Source: an uncultured Oscillospiraceae bacterium
Lineage (GTDB): Bacteria; Bacillota; Clostridia; Oscillospirales; Oscillospiraceae
NCBI GenBank assembly: GCA_948616425.1
Contig: CAPGBJ010000047.1
Location: 40,540 to 104,539 of the forward strand
Direction of reading: 5' to 3'
DNA: 64,000 nucleotides
The translations under genes and the position numbers were made by a program. The notes under the pieces are model-generated. The model saw nothing but the letters and a program-made list of their open reading frames with translations. It was not told where the DNA came from and made no database searches. Of this stretch, positions 49,447 to 58,258 are shown in pieces. How positions within the stretch are numbered: position 1 is the first letter of the stretch; every line of letters begins with the position of its first letter.

Positions 49447-51357
49447 TCATTCCTCCTTTTTGCCCTTTGGCTTTGACATGGTGGAATCCTTGGTGACCGG
49501 CTTTACAGCGCCGGTGTCGGTCTGGGCCGGCGCCGCCGGTTTCCTGTGGTGCTTTCGGACCGGCTTGGCCTGGGGGGAGGGGGCCGGGGCGCCGGGTCGG
49601 ACCGCTGCCGCCCGCCGCCACTCCGGGACATGGGTGGACGCCTTGCAATCCCGCAGCTTCTTTGCCTCCGGGTGTTTCGAGTAGTCGTATTTATCAACCT
49701 CCATTACTTTTTGGCCCCGGAGAATGACCAGGGCCTTGTCAATATCCATCCGCAGCACTTCGTCCATGGTCAGGAGCCGCCGCCGGCCCACGCCGCTGGT
49801 TTCCCGGTACTCCGGCGTGTAGTTGGAGATGCGCCAGGTACCCAGCTGCTTGGCCGTGCTGGTGACGTTGATGCTGACCTCGCCGGTGCGCTGCGAGATA
49901 AAATCGGCGGTCAAAGCGTCCGTACAGCCCAGAAAAAGCTGCACATCGCAGTTGCCCAGGATCTCCTGCCATTGGTTATAGGGGTAACGGTTTTGGAGCC
50001 CCGGCAGGTTCTGGAACACGCAAGATATGGAAATAGCCCTTGATCGGATCACGGAAATTTTTTTCGACAGCTCCAAGATGGTGCCACACGCCGTAAGCTC
50101 TTCTGCCAGAACGTGTACGGGGATCGGGAGCCGCCCGCCGGGGCAGCGCTCGTCGGCATACCGTACCAATTTGATGAAAACGAAGGAGAGGAACAGGGAC
50201 GAGAGAAAGTCGAAGGTGCTGTCCTGGTCGCTGGTGATGCAGTAATAGGCGCAGGGCTGCTTGCCTGGCAGCTCCAGGTCGATCTCGTCCCTGGCGGTGA
50301 TCATGCGGATGTCCTGATTCTGAAATACCTGGAGCCGGGAACCCAGCCCGATGATCACGCCGCTGCGCACGCTCTCCGACGACTGCTGGAAAATGTGGTA
50401 GGGTCCCCTGGCGGGGTGTTCCACCGGCAGGATCTCAAACATGGCATTCAGGTCCTTCTCCTGGCTCTGGGTCAAAAGCTGATAGACCTCCCCGATGTTG
50501 CGCTTTTCCGGCGGATAGCCCCGTTCCACATATAGGACCAGGGCCTTGAGCAGGTTCATTTCGGCGTTGTCCCAGAAGTGGTCGCCCTTTGCGCTGCCTG
50601 TGTTCTTGATGATGACGTCGCAGAAAAGCTGGGCCATCAGCTCCTGTCCCTCAATTTCGGCAAGGCAGTTCCAGGAGTCGGAGCAGGAGGGGGATACCAG
50701 GTTGAACACCTTGACTGTGTACCCCTTGCTCCGCAGATACTCGCTGGTCTTTTCATACAGCTCCGACTTCGGATCGCAGATGATGAGAGAGGTCTTGGGG
50801 GACCGGGACGCCGCCTGGAGGATCATATTGACGCAGAAGGCTCTGGTTTTCTTGGAGCCGCTGGCGCCGTAGACCGCCAGATTCCCGTTGAACCTGGTCT
50901 TTTCCGGAACGCAGACCACCTGCCCATCCACCTCACCCAGGATCGTGCCGTGGTTTTTGCGGATGTCCGGCACAAAATCCAGCACCTCGGCGGCCTCCTT
51001 GCGGGTGAGAAAGCCGGCCGTCCCATAGGTACCCTTGCGGGAGTAGACGATATTGCGCTCCCGGTCATACTCGCCGCTGTCGCTGCCGCCCATCCGCATG
51101 ACCATCAAAATCAGCAGGGCCAGCAGGCCGATGCAGATGCCCAGACCATAAAGGCCATAGGGGAACCGGAACACCGAGCGCAGGCATACCAAAAAGCCAT
51201 AGTCGGGAAACTGCGGCGCCGTCCCATAACCGCCGCCGGCTACCTGCCACACGTCATAGTTGTAGAGAAACTGCGCCACATAGCCTCCGCCATAGAGCAG
51301 GGCCAGCACGGCAATAGGAATCGCAAACAGGGCCTTCAGAGCTTTCTTGTTGGAAAT
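49447..51357 (-). CDS. VirD4/TraG-type conjugative coupling protein
   Basis: About 636 aa. N-terminal helices (ALFAIPIAVLALLYGG; FPYGLYGLGICIGLLALLIL), then the coupling ATPase with Walker A-like GASGSKKTRAF (Lys where a Gly is usual, a variant known in Firmicute elements), Walker B region SLIICDPKSELYEKT, and the FFQ-type FSYSEL-like rest (HVLAEELTACGTI). The frame is open to a TGA just before AAGGAGG, and the only codon at the right distance is ATT 51357 (seven-base spacing); the next GTG at 51309 lacks a site. Couples relaxosome DNA to the T4SS. A hairpin-rich gap separates it from the upstream gene. Confidence 0.92.
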   Translation of the reverse strand: MSNKKALKALFAIPIAVLALLYGGGYVAQFLYNYDVWQVAGGGYGTAPQFPDYGFLVCLRSVFRFPYGLYGLGICIGLLALLILMVMRMGGSDSGEYDRERNIVYSRKGTYGTAGFLTRKEAAEVLDFVPDIRKNHGTILGEVDGQVVCVPEKTRFNGNLAVYGASGSKKTRAFCVNMILQAASRSPKTSLIICDPKSELYEKTSEYLRSKGYTVKVFNLVSPSCSDSWNCLAEIEGQELMAQLFCDVIIKNTGSAKGDHFWDNAEMNLLKALVLYVERGYPPEKRNIGEVYQLLTQSQEKDLNAMFEILPVEHPARGPYHIFQQSSESVRSGVIIGLGSRLQVFQNQDIRMITARDEIDLELPGKQPCAYYCITSDQDSTFDFLSSLFLSFVFIKLVRYADERCPGGRLPIPVHVLAEELTACGTILELSKKISVIRSRAISISCVFQNLPGLQNRYPYNQWQEILGNCDVQLFLGCTDALTADFISQRTGEVSINVTSTAKQLGTWRISNYTPEYRETSGVGRRRLLTMDEVLRMDIDKALVILRGQKVMEVDKYDYSKHPEAKKLRDCKASTHVPEWRRAAAVRPGAPAPSPQAKPVRKHHRKPAAPAQTDTGAVKPVTKDSTMSKPKGKKEE

Positions 51358-51385
51358 ATCAGCACCTCCTTGTCAAAGGCCGGTT

Positions 51386-51541
51386 TTATTACTTCGGCGA
51401 TTAAATCATCGCCGAAGTAATAAATTCCAGTTTGACGGCGTTTTGCTCGCCCCTTGCGGGGCAACCGCAAAACATGCCATCTATTACTTTGGCAATCCAC
51501 AGTCCGCGGAAACTTTGGAAGTGTTTAATTGCCAAAGTAAT
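51386..51541. repeat. Cluster of three hairpins with a shared 14-bp motif
   Basis: Hairpin 1: perfect 16-bp arms TTATTACTTCGGCGAT (51386-51401) and complement (51408-51423). Hairpin 2: GTTTTGC ... GCAAAAC with inner GCCCC/GGGGC (51440-51472). Hairpin 3: ATTACTTTGGCAAT (51483-51496) and complement (51528-51541), the second arm in the end of the upstream gene. Arms of 1 and 3 match at 12 of 14 bases. Lies between virD4 and the 377-aa gene. Confidence 0.8.
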
Positions 51542-52658
51542 ATGCTGCGAGCAGGGCGGCGGCCCGCTCAAAGTCGATGGTCTGGAACGAAGTATGAGCG
51601 CCGCACACCTGGCGCAGGGCCTCCTCCTGAAAGTCAAAGCAGATCACCACACCACTGCGATCCTGTAGGTTCAATGCGGTGTCGAACCGGCGAAGCCTGG
51701 GCATATCGCAGAGGTAGGAAAACAGCACCGGGTTCCCGCTTTCATCAACGGCGTCGTGTTCCATGTTTCGCCCCGGAACGCCCGGCAGGAGATTTTCCAG
51801 GAGGAGCGTATCCAGGGACTGCCGCACGGCGGAGTGAAACAGGAGCCGCAGGAGCAGTTCACCGCATCGGTCACTGGGCAGGAAGTAGAAATGGTCATAG
51901 CTCCCGTCCACGAGAAAATGATTCTGCGGGGAGGCGATGCCCTCCGCCATAAGGGCGGGCAGCTGCGCCATGCTTTCCCCAAACACCAGCGCCAGAGGTG
52001 CGGTATCCTGATATTGCGGGATGCGCCTCCGGCACAGCTCTGTCTGGAGCAGCGCCTTCAGCCGCATTTCCGCCCGGTACTCCCACTTGGTCTGGAAAAA
52101 GGGGCCCACGTTGTAGACCGCATACACCCCCGCAGGAGCCAGAAGTACGCCGGTGGCACGGGAGTTGCGGACTTTTACGGCGGTCTGCCCCATATCCTTC
52201 AGCTCTCTGGCGCTGTAATAGGCCGGCCATTCCAGCCGAAAACCGGAACGGGGCGGTACAGGAGAAAACACAGGGGGCTTTTCCGTATGAAACACCCCTA
52301 TCTCTGCGTTATACATCGTCACCAGCACCTCAGCCATCCGGTGGAGCCGGCGGCGGCGAGGGGCCTCACTCTTGAGCCGGTTCGTGTCGGAGCAGCCGGT
52401 AAGATAGGACCGGAACTGTTCCGGCTGACGCTCCAGGAGCAGCCTTTTGGCGGCGGCGGTCAGGCGCAGGCCACGGAGCCCGTCACGGTAAAAGGTCCGA
52501 ATCAGCTTTTCACGCTTTAGCTGCTTGACCACATTTTCCTTATAGGCGTCACCACCGGACAGCCTCACGATCTGGGCCGAGGGGAACTCCCCGGAGAGAG
52601 CGATCAGCGTGAGAAGGATGTCGGGCAGGGTATCAGGGGCCGGAAGACGAGGCTGCAT
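51525..52658 (-). CDS. ICE replication-relaxation-like protein, 377 aa
   Basis: Soluble protein: N-terminal winged helix (LLTLIALSGEFPSAQIVRLS, YKENVVKQLKREKLIRTFY, RLTAAAKRLLL), then a large alpha/beta domain with PAYYSARELKDMGQTAVKVR and PAGVYAVYNVGPFFQTKWEY. This architecture fits the replication-relaxation/MobT-like DNA-binding proteins next to coupling proteins in Clostridial ICEs. Start ATG 52658 after AGGAGG. The last codons lie in one arm of a hairpin. Possibly a relaxosome accessory, since no relaxase is seen nearby. Confidence 0.65.
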   Translation of the reverse strand: MQPRLPAPDTLPDILLTLIALSGEFPSAQIVRLSGGDAYKENVVKQLKREKLIRTFYRDGLRGLRLTAAAKRLLLERQPEQFRSYLTGCSDTNRLKSEAPRRRRLHRMAEVLVTMYNAEIGVFHTEKPPVFSPVPPRSGFRLEWPAYYSARELKDMGQTAVKVRNSRATGVLLAPAGVYAVYNVGPFFQTKWEYRAEMRLKALLQTELCRRRIPQYQDTAPLALVFGESMAQLPALMAEGIASPQNHFLVDGSYDHFYFLPSDRCGELLLRLLFHSAVRQSLDTLLLENLLPGVPGRNMEHDAVDESGNPVLFSYLCDMPRLRRFDTALNLQDRSGVVICFDFQEEALRQVCGAHTSFQTIDFERAAALLAAYYFGN

Positions 52659-52803
52659 AGGCGGCGATACCTCCTCTCTTGATTTGTACCGAAGGGCGGA
52701 ATGAGTTGGGTGCTTTTCAGACGCTCCGGCGCAGGGAAAACCCTTGCGGCGCCGCATAAAGCACCCGATCCGCCGCCCTCCCATTTCAGGGCATGGAAAA
52801 GGC

Positions 52804-53466
52804 TCAGAAATCGGATATGGATTTCAGCCGGTTTTGGCGCTGCTCCAGCCACCTGGGAAACTGCCCCTGGGCCATGATGAAGATGCGGGTACAGTCTGTT
52901 TCACCCAGCTCCGTGGTGTTGTAGGCGTCGCACAGCAGACCGCTGTCGTCCACCATGATGAAGGAACTCACCACGTCCAAAAGCTGCTTCAGCTCCAGGT
53001 TGTCGTAGTCCCGCACCCGGCGCTCCGGCTGCTCATGGCAGTACACATGGGAAAAGCACACCACGCAATGCCGGAACTGCGGCATGGGGTGGCCCTTGGC
53101 GTACTGGCTGAGAGCGGCATAGATGGGGTCGATCAGAAACTCGCTGCTCTGCCGCTTCTGCCGCTTGGGCAGCAGGCAGGGCAGGGTGATCTCCAGCAGG
53201 CCGTCCTCATAGCGGATCTCCACCCCCTGCATCACAGCGGCGGAGGTCAGATATTCCTCCTTCCGGACGCTGGTAGTGGTATAGATTAGGTGCCGCAGCC
53301 GGCAGGCGATCCGCTCACAGCGCAGAGCGGCGTCGGTGGAGAGAACTTCGTAATTGTCCGGGTACCGCTGAAGGTCTGTGGTACTCATGGCGTAGAGGGC
53401 GCTGTTGAGCCTGCTGATCTCCGCCTGGATAGATGCGATGCGCTGGGAAAGTATCCTTTTGTCCAA
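52804..53466 (-). CDS. DUF6100-like ICE protein, 220 aa
   Basis: Starts with a coiled coil (KRILSQRIASIQAEISRLNS) and has RIACRLRHLIYTTTSVRKEE, VEIRYEDGLLEITLPCLLP and VYCHEQPERRVRDYDNLELK, an RNase-H-like or Holliday-resolvase-like stretch followed by FIMVDDSGLLCDAYNTTELG. The DYDN...D pattern resembles RusA-type resolvases, but the assignment to DUF6100 is by overall look only. Start TTG 53466 after GAGGGG. Lies between DUF5697 and the 377-aa gene. Confidence 0.6.
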   Translation of the reverse strand: MDKRILSQRIASIQAEISRLNSALYAMSTTDLQRYPDNYEVLSTDAALRCERIACRLRHLIYTTTSVRKEEYLTSAAVMQGVEIRYEDGLLEITLPCLLPKRQKRQSSEFLIDPIYAALSQYAKGHPMPQFRHCVVCFSHVYCHEQPERRVRDYDNLELKQLLDVVSSFIMVDDSGLLCDAYNTTELGETDCTRIFIMAQGQFPRWLEQRQNRLKSISDF

Positions 53467-53476
53467 AGCCGTCCCC

Positions 53477-54004
53477 TCACTCCTTCTGGTAATACTGCAC
53501 CGCTCCATCGTCGGAAACGGTGCAGTAGCCGCTGACATTCGGGATCAGCAGCCCGGCGATCTGCTCCGGCCTGTCCACCAGGACGATATACTTCGGGGGA
53601 TCTTTGGGGCTGCCGGCCAAAAGCTGGCTGACCATAGCCTCCTGGCCGGCGGCGATGGGGACGATCTCATAGACCTCCCCGTCGGCAAAGAACATGATTT
53701 TTCCGGGGAAGTCGCAGGCGGAGTGGTATTCCACCTGGCCGATCAGGTCCACCAGCACCCACACCGACGCCAGAAGGCCCCGGTCAATGTCCGTGGCGGC
53801 ATCCTCTCCGGCGCAGTAGAGGCCGGCGGCCTTGTCATGGAAAATGCGGCCCTGCCGCACCAGATGGGCCAGCAGCTTATCCACCTTGTCCTGTTTCCCC
53901 GGATAGAGCCGGAGGAGCTGTTCTCTTGTCAGGGTGCGGTACATCGACACATCCCGCAGGATGCTGGCGGCCTCCTGACCGTAGATTTGCTGTCGTGTTT
54001 TCAT
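53477..54004 (-). CDS. DUF5697-like ICE protein, 175 aa
   Basis: Winged-helix protein: YRTLTREQLLRLYPGKQDKV, DKLLAHLVRQGRIFHDKAAG, then an alpha/beta domain with KIMFFADGEVYEIVPIAAGQ and PPKYIVLVDRPEQIAGLLIP. Matches the DUF5697 type found in Firmicute conjugative operons, probably DNA-binding. ATG 54004 after GGGAG. The 128-bp gap to virB4 holds repeats and hairpins. Confidence 0.65.
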   Translation of the reverse strand: MKTRQQIYGQEAASILRDVSMYRTLTREQLLRLYPGKQDKVDKLLAHLVRQGRIFHDKAAGLYCAGEDAATDIDRGLLASVWVLVDLIGQVEYHSACDFPGKIMFFADGEVYEIVPIAAGQEAMVSQLLAGSPKDPPKYIVLVDRPEQIAGLLIPNVSGYCTVSDDGAVQYYQKE

Positions 54005-54019
54005 AGAATGAATCTCCCA

Positions 54020-54141
54020 ATGCGTATTCCGGGCGCAAAAAAGCCGCAATACCGCCGCTTGTAATGCGTATAAGCGGCGTATTACGGCAAGCCCGGTCTG
54101 TTTATGCGTATAAGAGGCGCAAAGCGGGCGCATTAGCCCGC
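54020..54141. repeat. ATGCGTAT repeats and hairpins between virB4 and the DUF5697 gene
   Basis: ATGCGTAT occurs at 54020-54027, 54064-54071 and 54104-54111; the last two are extended as TGCGTATAAG-M-GGCG. A near-perfect hairpin covers 54043-54088 (one mismatch, one bulge) and a GCGGGC/GCCCGC hairpin covers 54124-54141, over the virB4 stop. No gene fits in the gap. Confidence 0.7.
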
Positions 54142-57048
54142 CTCCTGCGCCTTGCTGCGGTCCAGCAGCTCCTGAAGCTCCCGGCGGTCGGTGGTGATCA
54201 GCTCCTTTTCCAGCTGGCTGCATTTGATCTCCACCGTCACGTTGTTGTTATTGGTGCTGATGAGGCCGTTGCCCCGCTCAAAGTGGGTGATCTCCATGAT
54301 CTCCGCCTCGGAGAGATGGAGGATGGACTGGACACGCATGGCCTCCTCGTCCTCCAGGTTCAGGAGGATCTTGGTCTTGGCGTTGTTGATGATGCCCTTG
54401 CCATATTTGCCGTCCTCCAGGGCGAAGAAGTCGTTGAGGTCCTGGGTGGCGCAGACCGCCGAGCCGCCATAGCCACGGATCGTCTTGAATATCTCCAGTA
54501 CGAACTCGGCGGCCAGCCGGTTGCTGCTGGCGCCGATGAGCTGCCAGCACTCGTCGATAAAGATGGCCTTCTCCGCCGTGCGGTTTTCCTTGGCCTTGTC
54601 CCAAACATAGTCCAGCACCACGAACATCCCCACCGTCAGCAGGTCGCCGGTCAGCTCGGAGATGTCCAGCACCGTGTACTTGTTGTCCAGCGACACATTT
54701 GTCTGCTGATTGAAGGCGCGGGCAGAGCCATGGACCAGACGGTTGATGATATTCGCCAGCCGTTTGGTATCCGGGGACTCCATCAATACCTCGTAGAGGT
54801 CGCCCAGCACCGGCATTGTCCGGTAACGCTTGGGGTCGGCCGGGTCAATGAGGGTGCTGTTTTCGTGGGTGATACCCAGCCTGGCGTAGGTGCGGATGAG
54901 GGCATCGTCCAAAAGCTGCCGCTCCTCATGGGTCATATCGGGAATGAGCAGGCTGAAGAAGATGTGGAGCCGCTGGATCTTTGCCGCCAGCAGGGATTTC
55001 TCCACGCTGGGACCGTCCAGCAGCTCCTCCACAGACCTGTCCACACGGCGGATCTCCATGACATTGATGCAGTTTTGGGAGGCCGGGGAGATTTGAATGA
55101 ACTCCCCGCCGATGTTGGTGCAGGCCCGATGGAACTCATGGCCTTTCAACGGGGCCACAATGAACACCTGAATTCCCCGGCGGCGCATCCGCAGGGCCAT
55201 GAGCTGCATGGTAAAGGTCTTTCCGGCCCCGCTGGTGCCGAGAATAGCCATGTTGGCGTTCTTGTAAATGCGGGAATCAAAGATGTCTACGATGATCAGG
55301 GAGTTGTTGTGCTTGTTCACCCCCAGCAGGATTCCGTTGTTGTCGCACATCTCGTAGGAGGTAAAGGGGTAGCAGCTGGCCGCCCCCAGTGTCAGCACAT
55401 TCCGCTTGGTGCGTTCAAAGAGCTGCTTTTCCAGAGAAACCAGCGGAAGTGCCGACAAAAAAGCCTGCTCCTCACAGAAGGAGCAGGGCAGCACGTCCAT
55501 ATCCTGAGAGAGCAGGAGCTTTTTCATCTCTGCACATTTCCACTCCAGGTCCTCCACATTTTCCGCCGTGATGGTGACCAGCAGATTGAGATAGTAAAAA
55601 TCCTCGTTGTTGCCGAGGCCGTCCTTCAGGAAGTAGCCGCTGCGGATCGCCCCGTCCAGGTCGTCAAAGTCGGTGTTGGTGTCACTGGTCTCTTTGATCT
55701 TACTGCGGTTGATGCGCAGCTGCTGGCCCAGCTTGCGGATCATGTGGTCCTTGGGCTGTCGGGAGAGGAACATATCCAGGTCGATGCCGTCCCCGGCGTT
55801 CACCAGCAGACTGAGCCACCCGGCGGGAACCTCCGCCTTGTACCCATCCGAAGGGACAAGAAGATAGGCGTAGTAGACGCCGTCCACACAGATATAGCGC
55901 CCGTGGGTGAAGTCGATGCTATCCGGGGCATAGAACTCATTGACGGGAACGGTGTCCAGGTCCCGCCCGTCCGCCATGTAGTCGGCCAGGACCTCCTTGA
56001 CCCGCTCCGGGAACGGCCGCTCGCTGCTGACCCTGCGGCAGAGGACATTGTACAGGATCTCTGCCGCCGCACTGTCGGCGTCCTCCGGCAAAAGCACCTC
56101 GTTTCCGCACTGGCGCAGGTAATTGGCGGCCGTCCGGGCGGCGGTCTGCAAGGAGGCCACCGCCTCCGCCTCCTCCTGGCCCCGCCGGGCGCCGGGGGTC
56201 GGCTCATACTCAAAGACAAGAAAGAACCGTCGGGTGATGGCCTCTCTGGAGCCAAGGTGCTGAATGAGCTTCAGGTAGTCCTCTTGCAGCGCACGGCAGC
56301 GGGGGTCTGTTTCCTGCTCCAGCTCCCGGCGGATGGTCTCCGTATGCCGGTTGATGTCCGCCCGCTTGGACAGCACCTTGAACTGCACCCGGACAGGTGC
56401 GATCTTCAGGTAGGAGATAAAGGAGTAGATGATGTTCCGCTGCTCACGGGCGCTGCGCAGAAGGAAGTTTACCGGCACGACCTCCACCACCTTCACATAG
56501 CGGTGGTCACGGGTATAGATGACGCCGTTCTCGATCCGCTCGATGGGGATGTAGTCCGAGAGCGGATTGAGGGGCTTGACTTCATCCTCCGGAGGGAGGA
56601 AGGTTTTGAACTGGATGACCTGTTTTCCTTTGAAATCGACCTGGAATCGGCTGCGGCTTTTCAGGGGCTGTTCATCCTCGTTTCTCTGCACCTGACGGGA
56701 GGAGCGCCTGGCCCAGCTCGGGGGCATGGACTTCCGGGCCGGGGCAGGCGTATCCCTGGAGAGGATGCGCCGGTTTCGCAGATAGCTGAAGAACAGCAGC
56801 AGAAAGGCGGAAAGGCTGTTTCCCGATATGCCGATCAGGGCCAGCAGGGCCAGCGGAAGGGCGGTCAGGCACAGAAGGATGATCCGGGTGGTCAGCGAAA
56901 ACCCGAGGCCGAGAACTGGCAGGCCGGCGGCCAGGGCCAGGGTCACCGCCTCAATGACGTTTCTGGTACGGAACATTCCGCCCAAAAGGGTGCCGCCCTC
57001 GATAAAATTCGGTGGGATAATATAGGTATCCTTGGTTTCATGCTCCAT
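54133..57048 (-). CDS. PrgI-VirB4 fusion, T4SS ATPase
   Basis: About 971 aa. Residues 1-95 are a PrgI-type membrane domain (TYIIPPNFIEGGTLLGGMF, two helices, then a basic loop); a Ser/Arg-rich linker follows, and from about residue 150 a VirB4/TraC ATPase. Walker A is LGTSGAGKTFTMQLMALR, Walker B KAIFIDECWQLIG, with GYGGSAVCATQDLNDFF as the conserved Gln motif. In related ICEs the PrgI protein is usually a separate small gene before virB4, so the fusion is notable. ATG 57048 seven bases after GGAGG. Powers substrate transfer and assembly at the inner membrane. Confidence 0.93.
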   Translation of the reverse strand: MEHETKDTYIIPPNFIEGGTLLGGMFRTRNVIEAVTLALAAGLPVLGLGFSLTTRIILLCLTALPLALLALIGISGNSLSAFLLLFFSYLRNRRILSRDTPAPARKSMPPSWARRSSRQVQRNEDEQPLKSRSRFQVDFKGKQVIQFKTFLPPEDEVKPLNPLSDYIPIERIENGVIYTRDHRYVKVVEVVPVNFLLRSAREQRNIIYSFISYLKIAPVRVQFKVLSKRADINRHTETIRRELEQETDPRCRALQEDYLKLIQHLGSREAITRRFFLVFEYEPTPGARRGQEEAEAVASLQTAARTAANYLRQCGNEVLLPEDADSAAAEILYNVLCRRVSSERPFPERVKEVLADYMADGRDLDTVPVNEFYAPDSIDFTHGRYICVDGVYYAYLLVPSDGYKAEVPAGWLSLLVNAGDGIDLDMFLSRQPKDHMIRKLGQQLRINRSKIKETSDTNTDFDDLDGAIRSGYFLKDGLGNNEDFYYLNLLVTITAENVEDLEWKCAEMKKLLLSQDMDVLPCSFCEEQAFLSALPLVSLEKQLFERTKRNVLTLGAASCYPFTSYEMCDNNGILLGVNKHNNSLIIVDIFDSRIYKNANMAILGTSGAGKTFTMQLMALRMRRRGIQVFIVAPLKGHEFHRACTNIGGEFIQISPASQNCINVMEIRRVDRSVEELLDGPSVEKSLLAAKIQRLHIFFSLLIPDMTHEERQLLDDALIRTYARLGITHENSTLIDPADPKRYRTMPVLGDLYEVLMESPDTKRLANIINRLVHGSARAFNQQTNVSLDNKYTVLDISELTGDLLTVGMFVVLDYVWDKAKENRTAEKAIFIDECWQLIGASSNRLAAEFVLEIFKTIRGYGGSAVCATQDLNDFFALEDGKYGKGIINNAKTKILLNLEDEEAMRVQSILHLSEAEIMEITHFERGNGLISTNNNNVTVEIKCSQLEKELITTDRRELQELLDRSKAQEAG

Positions 57049-57058
57049 GGGGCGCCTC

Positions 57059-58249
57059 CTACATCCGATCCTTGCGCTTGGGCGGGTCGGGGAGTTTTTT
57101 CGCAATATCCTTGTGGTAATCCACTTCACCATCCGGCGCCTTGAATGGCGTTTTGACTACCGTATCCACGGCGTACTGCTTGTACCACAGCTGGCCGTCA
57201 GCGGTATGTACCGGCTGAAATTCTCCGTCCGGCTTGGCGTACTGTCCGGCGTGGTACATTCCAAAGGCGATGCCCTCCGGGTGTTCCGGGGTCGCCTCGG
57301 TGCCGGTGATGCGGCCGCCGCCGATCTCCACCTCTTTGTAGACCGGAGCCTCGGCTGCCGGGCCGCCCAGAGCAGTGATGCCTGTGTAGGAGAGCAGCGC
57401 CTGGCTTGCCAGATCCCCGGTGATGGAGCCGGTGGAGCGGATGTCCCCGGAGGCCACCTTGCTGATGACCTCGTTTGCGAACTTTCCGCCGGAGAGCAGC
57501 GACCGGGTGAACATGGCCCCGCCCAGGCTGGTATGGCGCAGGGCGGAGGTGTGGGAAACCGTTTTGGCGGCGGTAGACGTGTGGGAATCCCGCTGCCGCT
57601 GGGTGCTTGTCTGACTGGCTGTGGCAGATCTCTGATGGTCGGCAGTCTGACGGGTGGCGGTTGACTGCTGATAGGTGCTGCCCTGCCGGTCTGTTACACG
57701 CTCCGCCTGCGTAGCGCTGGCGGTGTGGGCCGCACTCGCCGAATGGGTGGCGTGGGAAGTCACCGTCCCGGTCTGTGATGTGGCGGTCTTTACGGCGTCA
57801 CGGGATACCTTTCGGCTCACCACGCCGGCAAGACCGCCTTTCATAGGCCAGGAGGAACCGACCTGCCCCGGGGCGCTTGGCGCTCCGGAACCGCCGGCGG
57901 TGCGGCCGCCCTTTCCGGCAAAGCCGCCCACCGCCTTCCCGGCCGCTCCCGCAACCATGGTCACGCCACGCATGGCGATCATGGCCTCCGCCAGCATAGA
58001 GCCGCCAGTGTGGCCTACATTGACCCCGAGGCTGGCCATAAAGCTGTCGATCTTCTGAGAGATCTTCAGAAAGCCCACGGCGCACAGGAACCAGATCAGG
58101 ACGTTGCCGGTCACGGCCTCCCGCCCGGCGGCGCTGACCTGGGCCTCCACCTCGCTCTCTGTAATGGCGAAGGCCGGCAGAGTGAGGGCCATTGTCAGCG
58201 ACAGCACAACGGCAGATAGGAGCAGAAGTCTTTTTGCTTTTTTCGTAAT
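57059..58249 (-). CDS. T4SS membrane protein with Ser/Thr/Gln/His-rich region
   Basis: About 396 aa. Signal-like start TKKAKRLLLLSAVVLSLTMA ending AFA, an early helix (NVLIWFLCAVGFLKI), a Gly/Ala-rich stretch, then a 100-residue low-complexity region rich in Thr, Ser, Ala, Gln and His (SATASQTSTQRQRDSHTSTA) and a C-terminal domain (EGIAFGMYHAGQYAKPDGEF). The frame opens after a TGA; the only codon placed after GAGGAGG is ATT 58249, which gives the proper basic signal start, while GTG 58207 would cut it off. Between the VirB6-like and VirB4 genes, so a channel or scaffold subunit. Confidence 0.75.
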   Translation of the reverse strand: MTKKAKRLLLLSAVVLSLTMALTLPAFAITESEVEAQVSAAGREAVTGNVLIWFLCAVGFLKISQKIDSFMASLGVNVGHTGGSMLAEAMIAMRGVTMVAGAAGKAVGGFAGKGGRTAGGSGAPSAPGQVGSSWPMKGGLAGVVSRKVSRDAVKTATSQTGTVTSHATHSASAAHTASATQAERVTDRQGSTYQQSTATRQTADHQRSATASQTSTQRQRDSHTSTAAKTVSHTSALRHTSLGGAMFTRSLLSGGKFANEVISKVASGDIRSTGSITGDLASQALLSYTGITALGGPAAEAPVYKEVEIGGGRITGTEATPEHPEGIAFGMYHAGQYAKPDGEFQPVHTADGQLWYKQYAVDTVVKTPFKAPDGEVDYHKDIAKKLPDPPKRKDRM

Positions 58250-58258
58250 CGCACCTCC

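Noticed and set aside
54064..57144. A 1026-codon plus-strand open frame opposite virB4
   Set aside because: Antisense shadow in a GC-rich gene; Walker motifs and PrgI domain show that the minus strand is coding.
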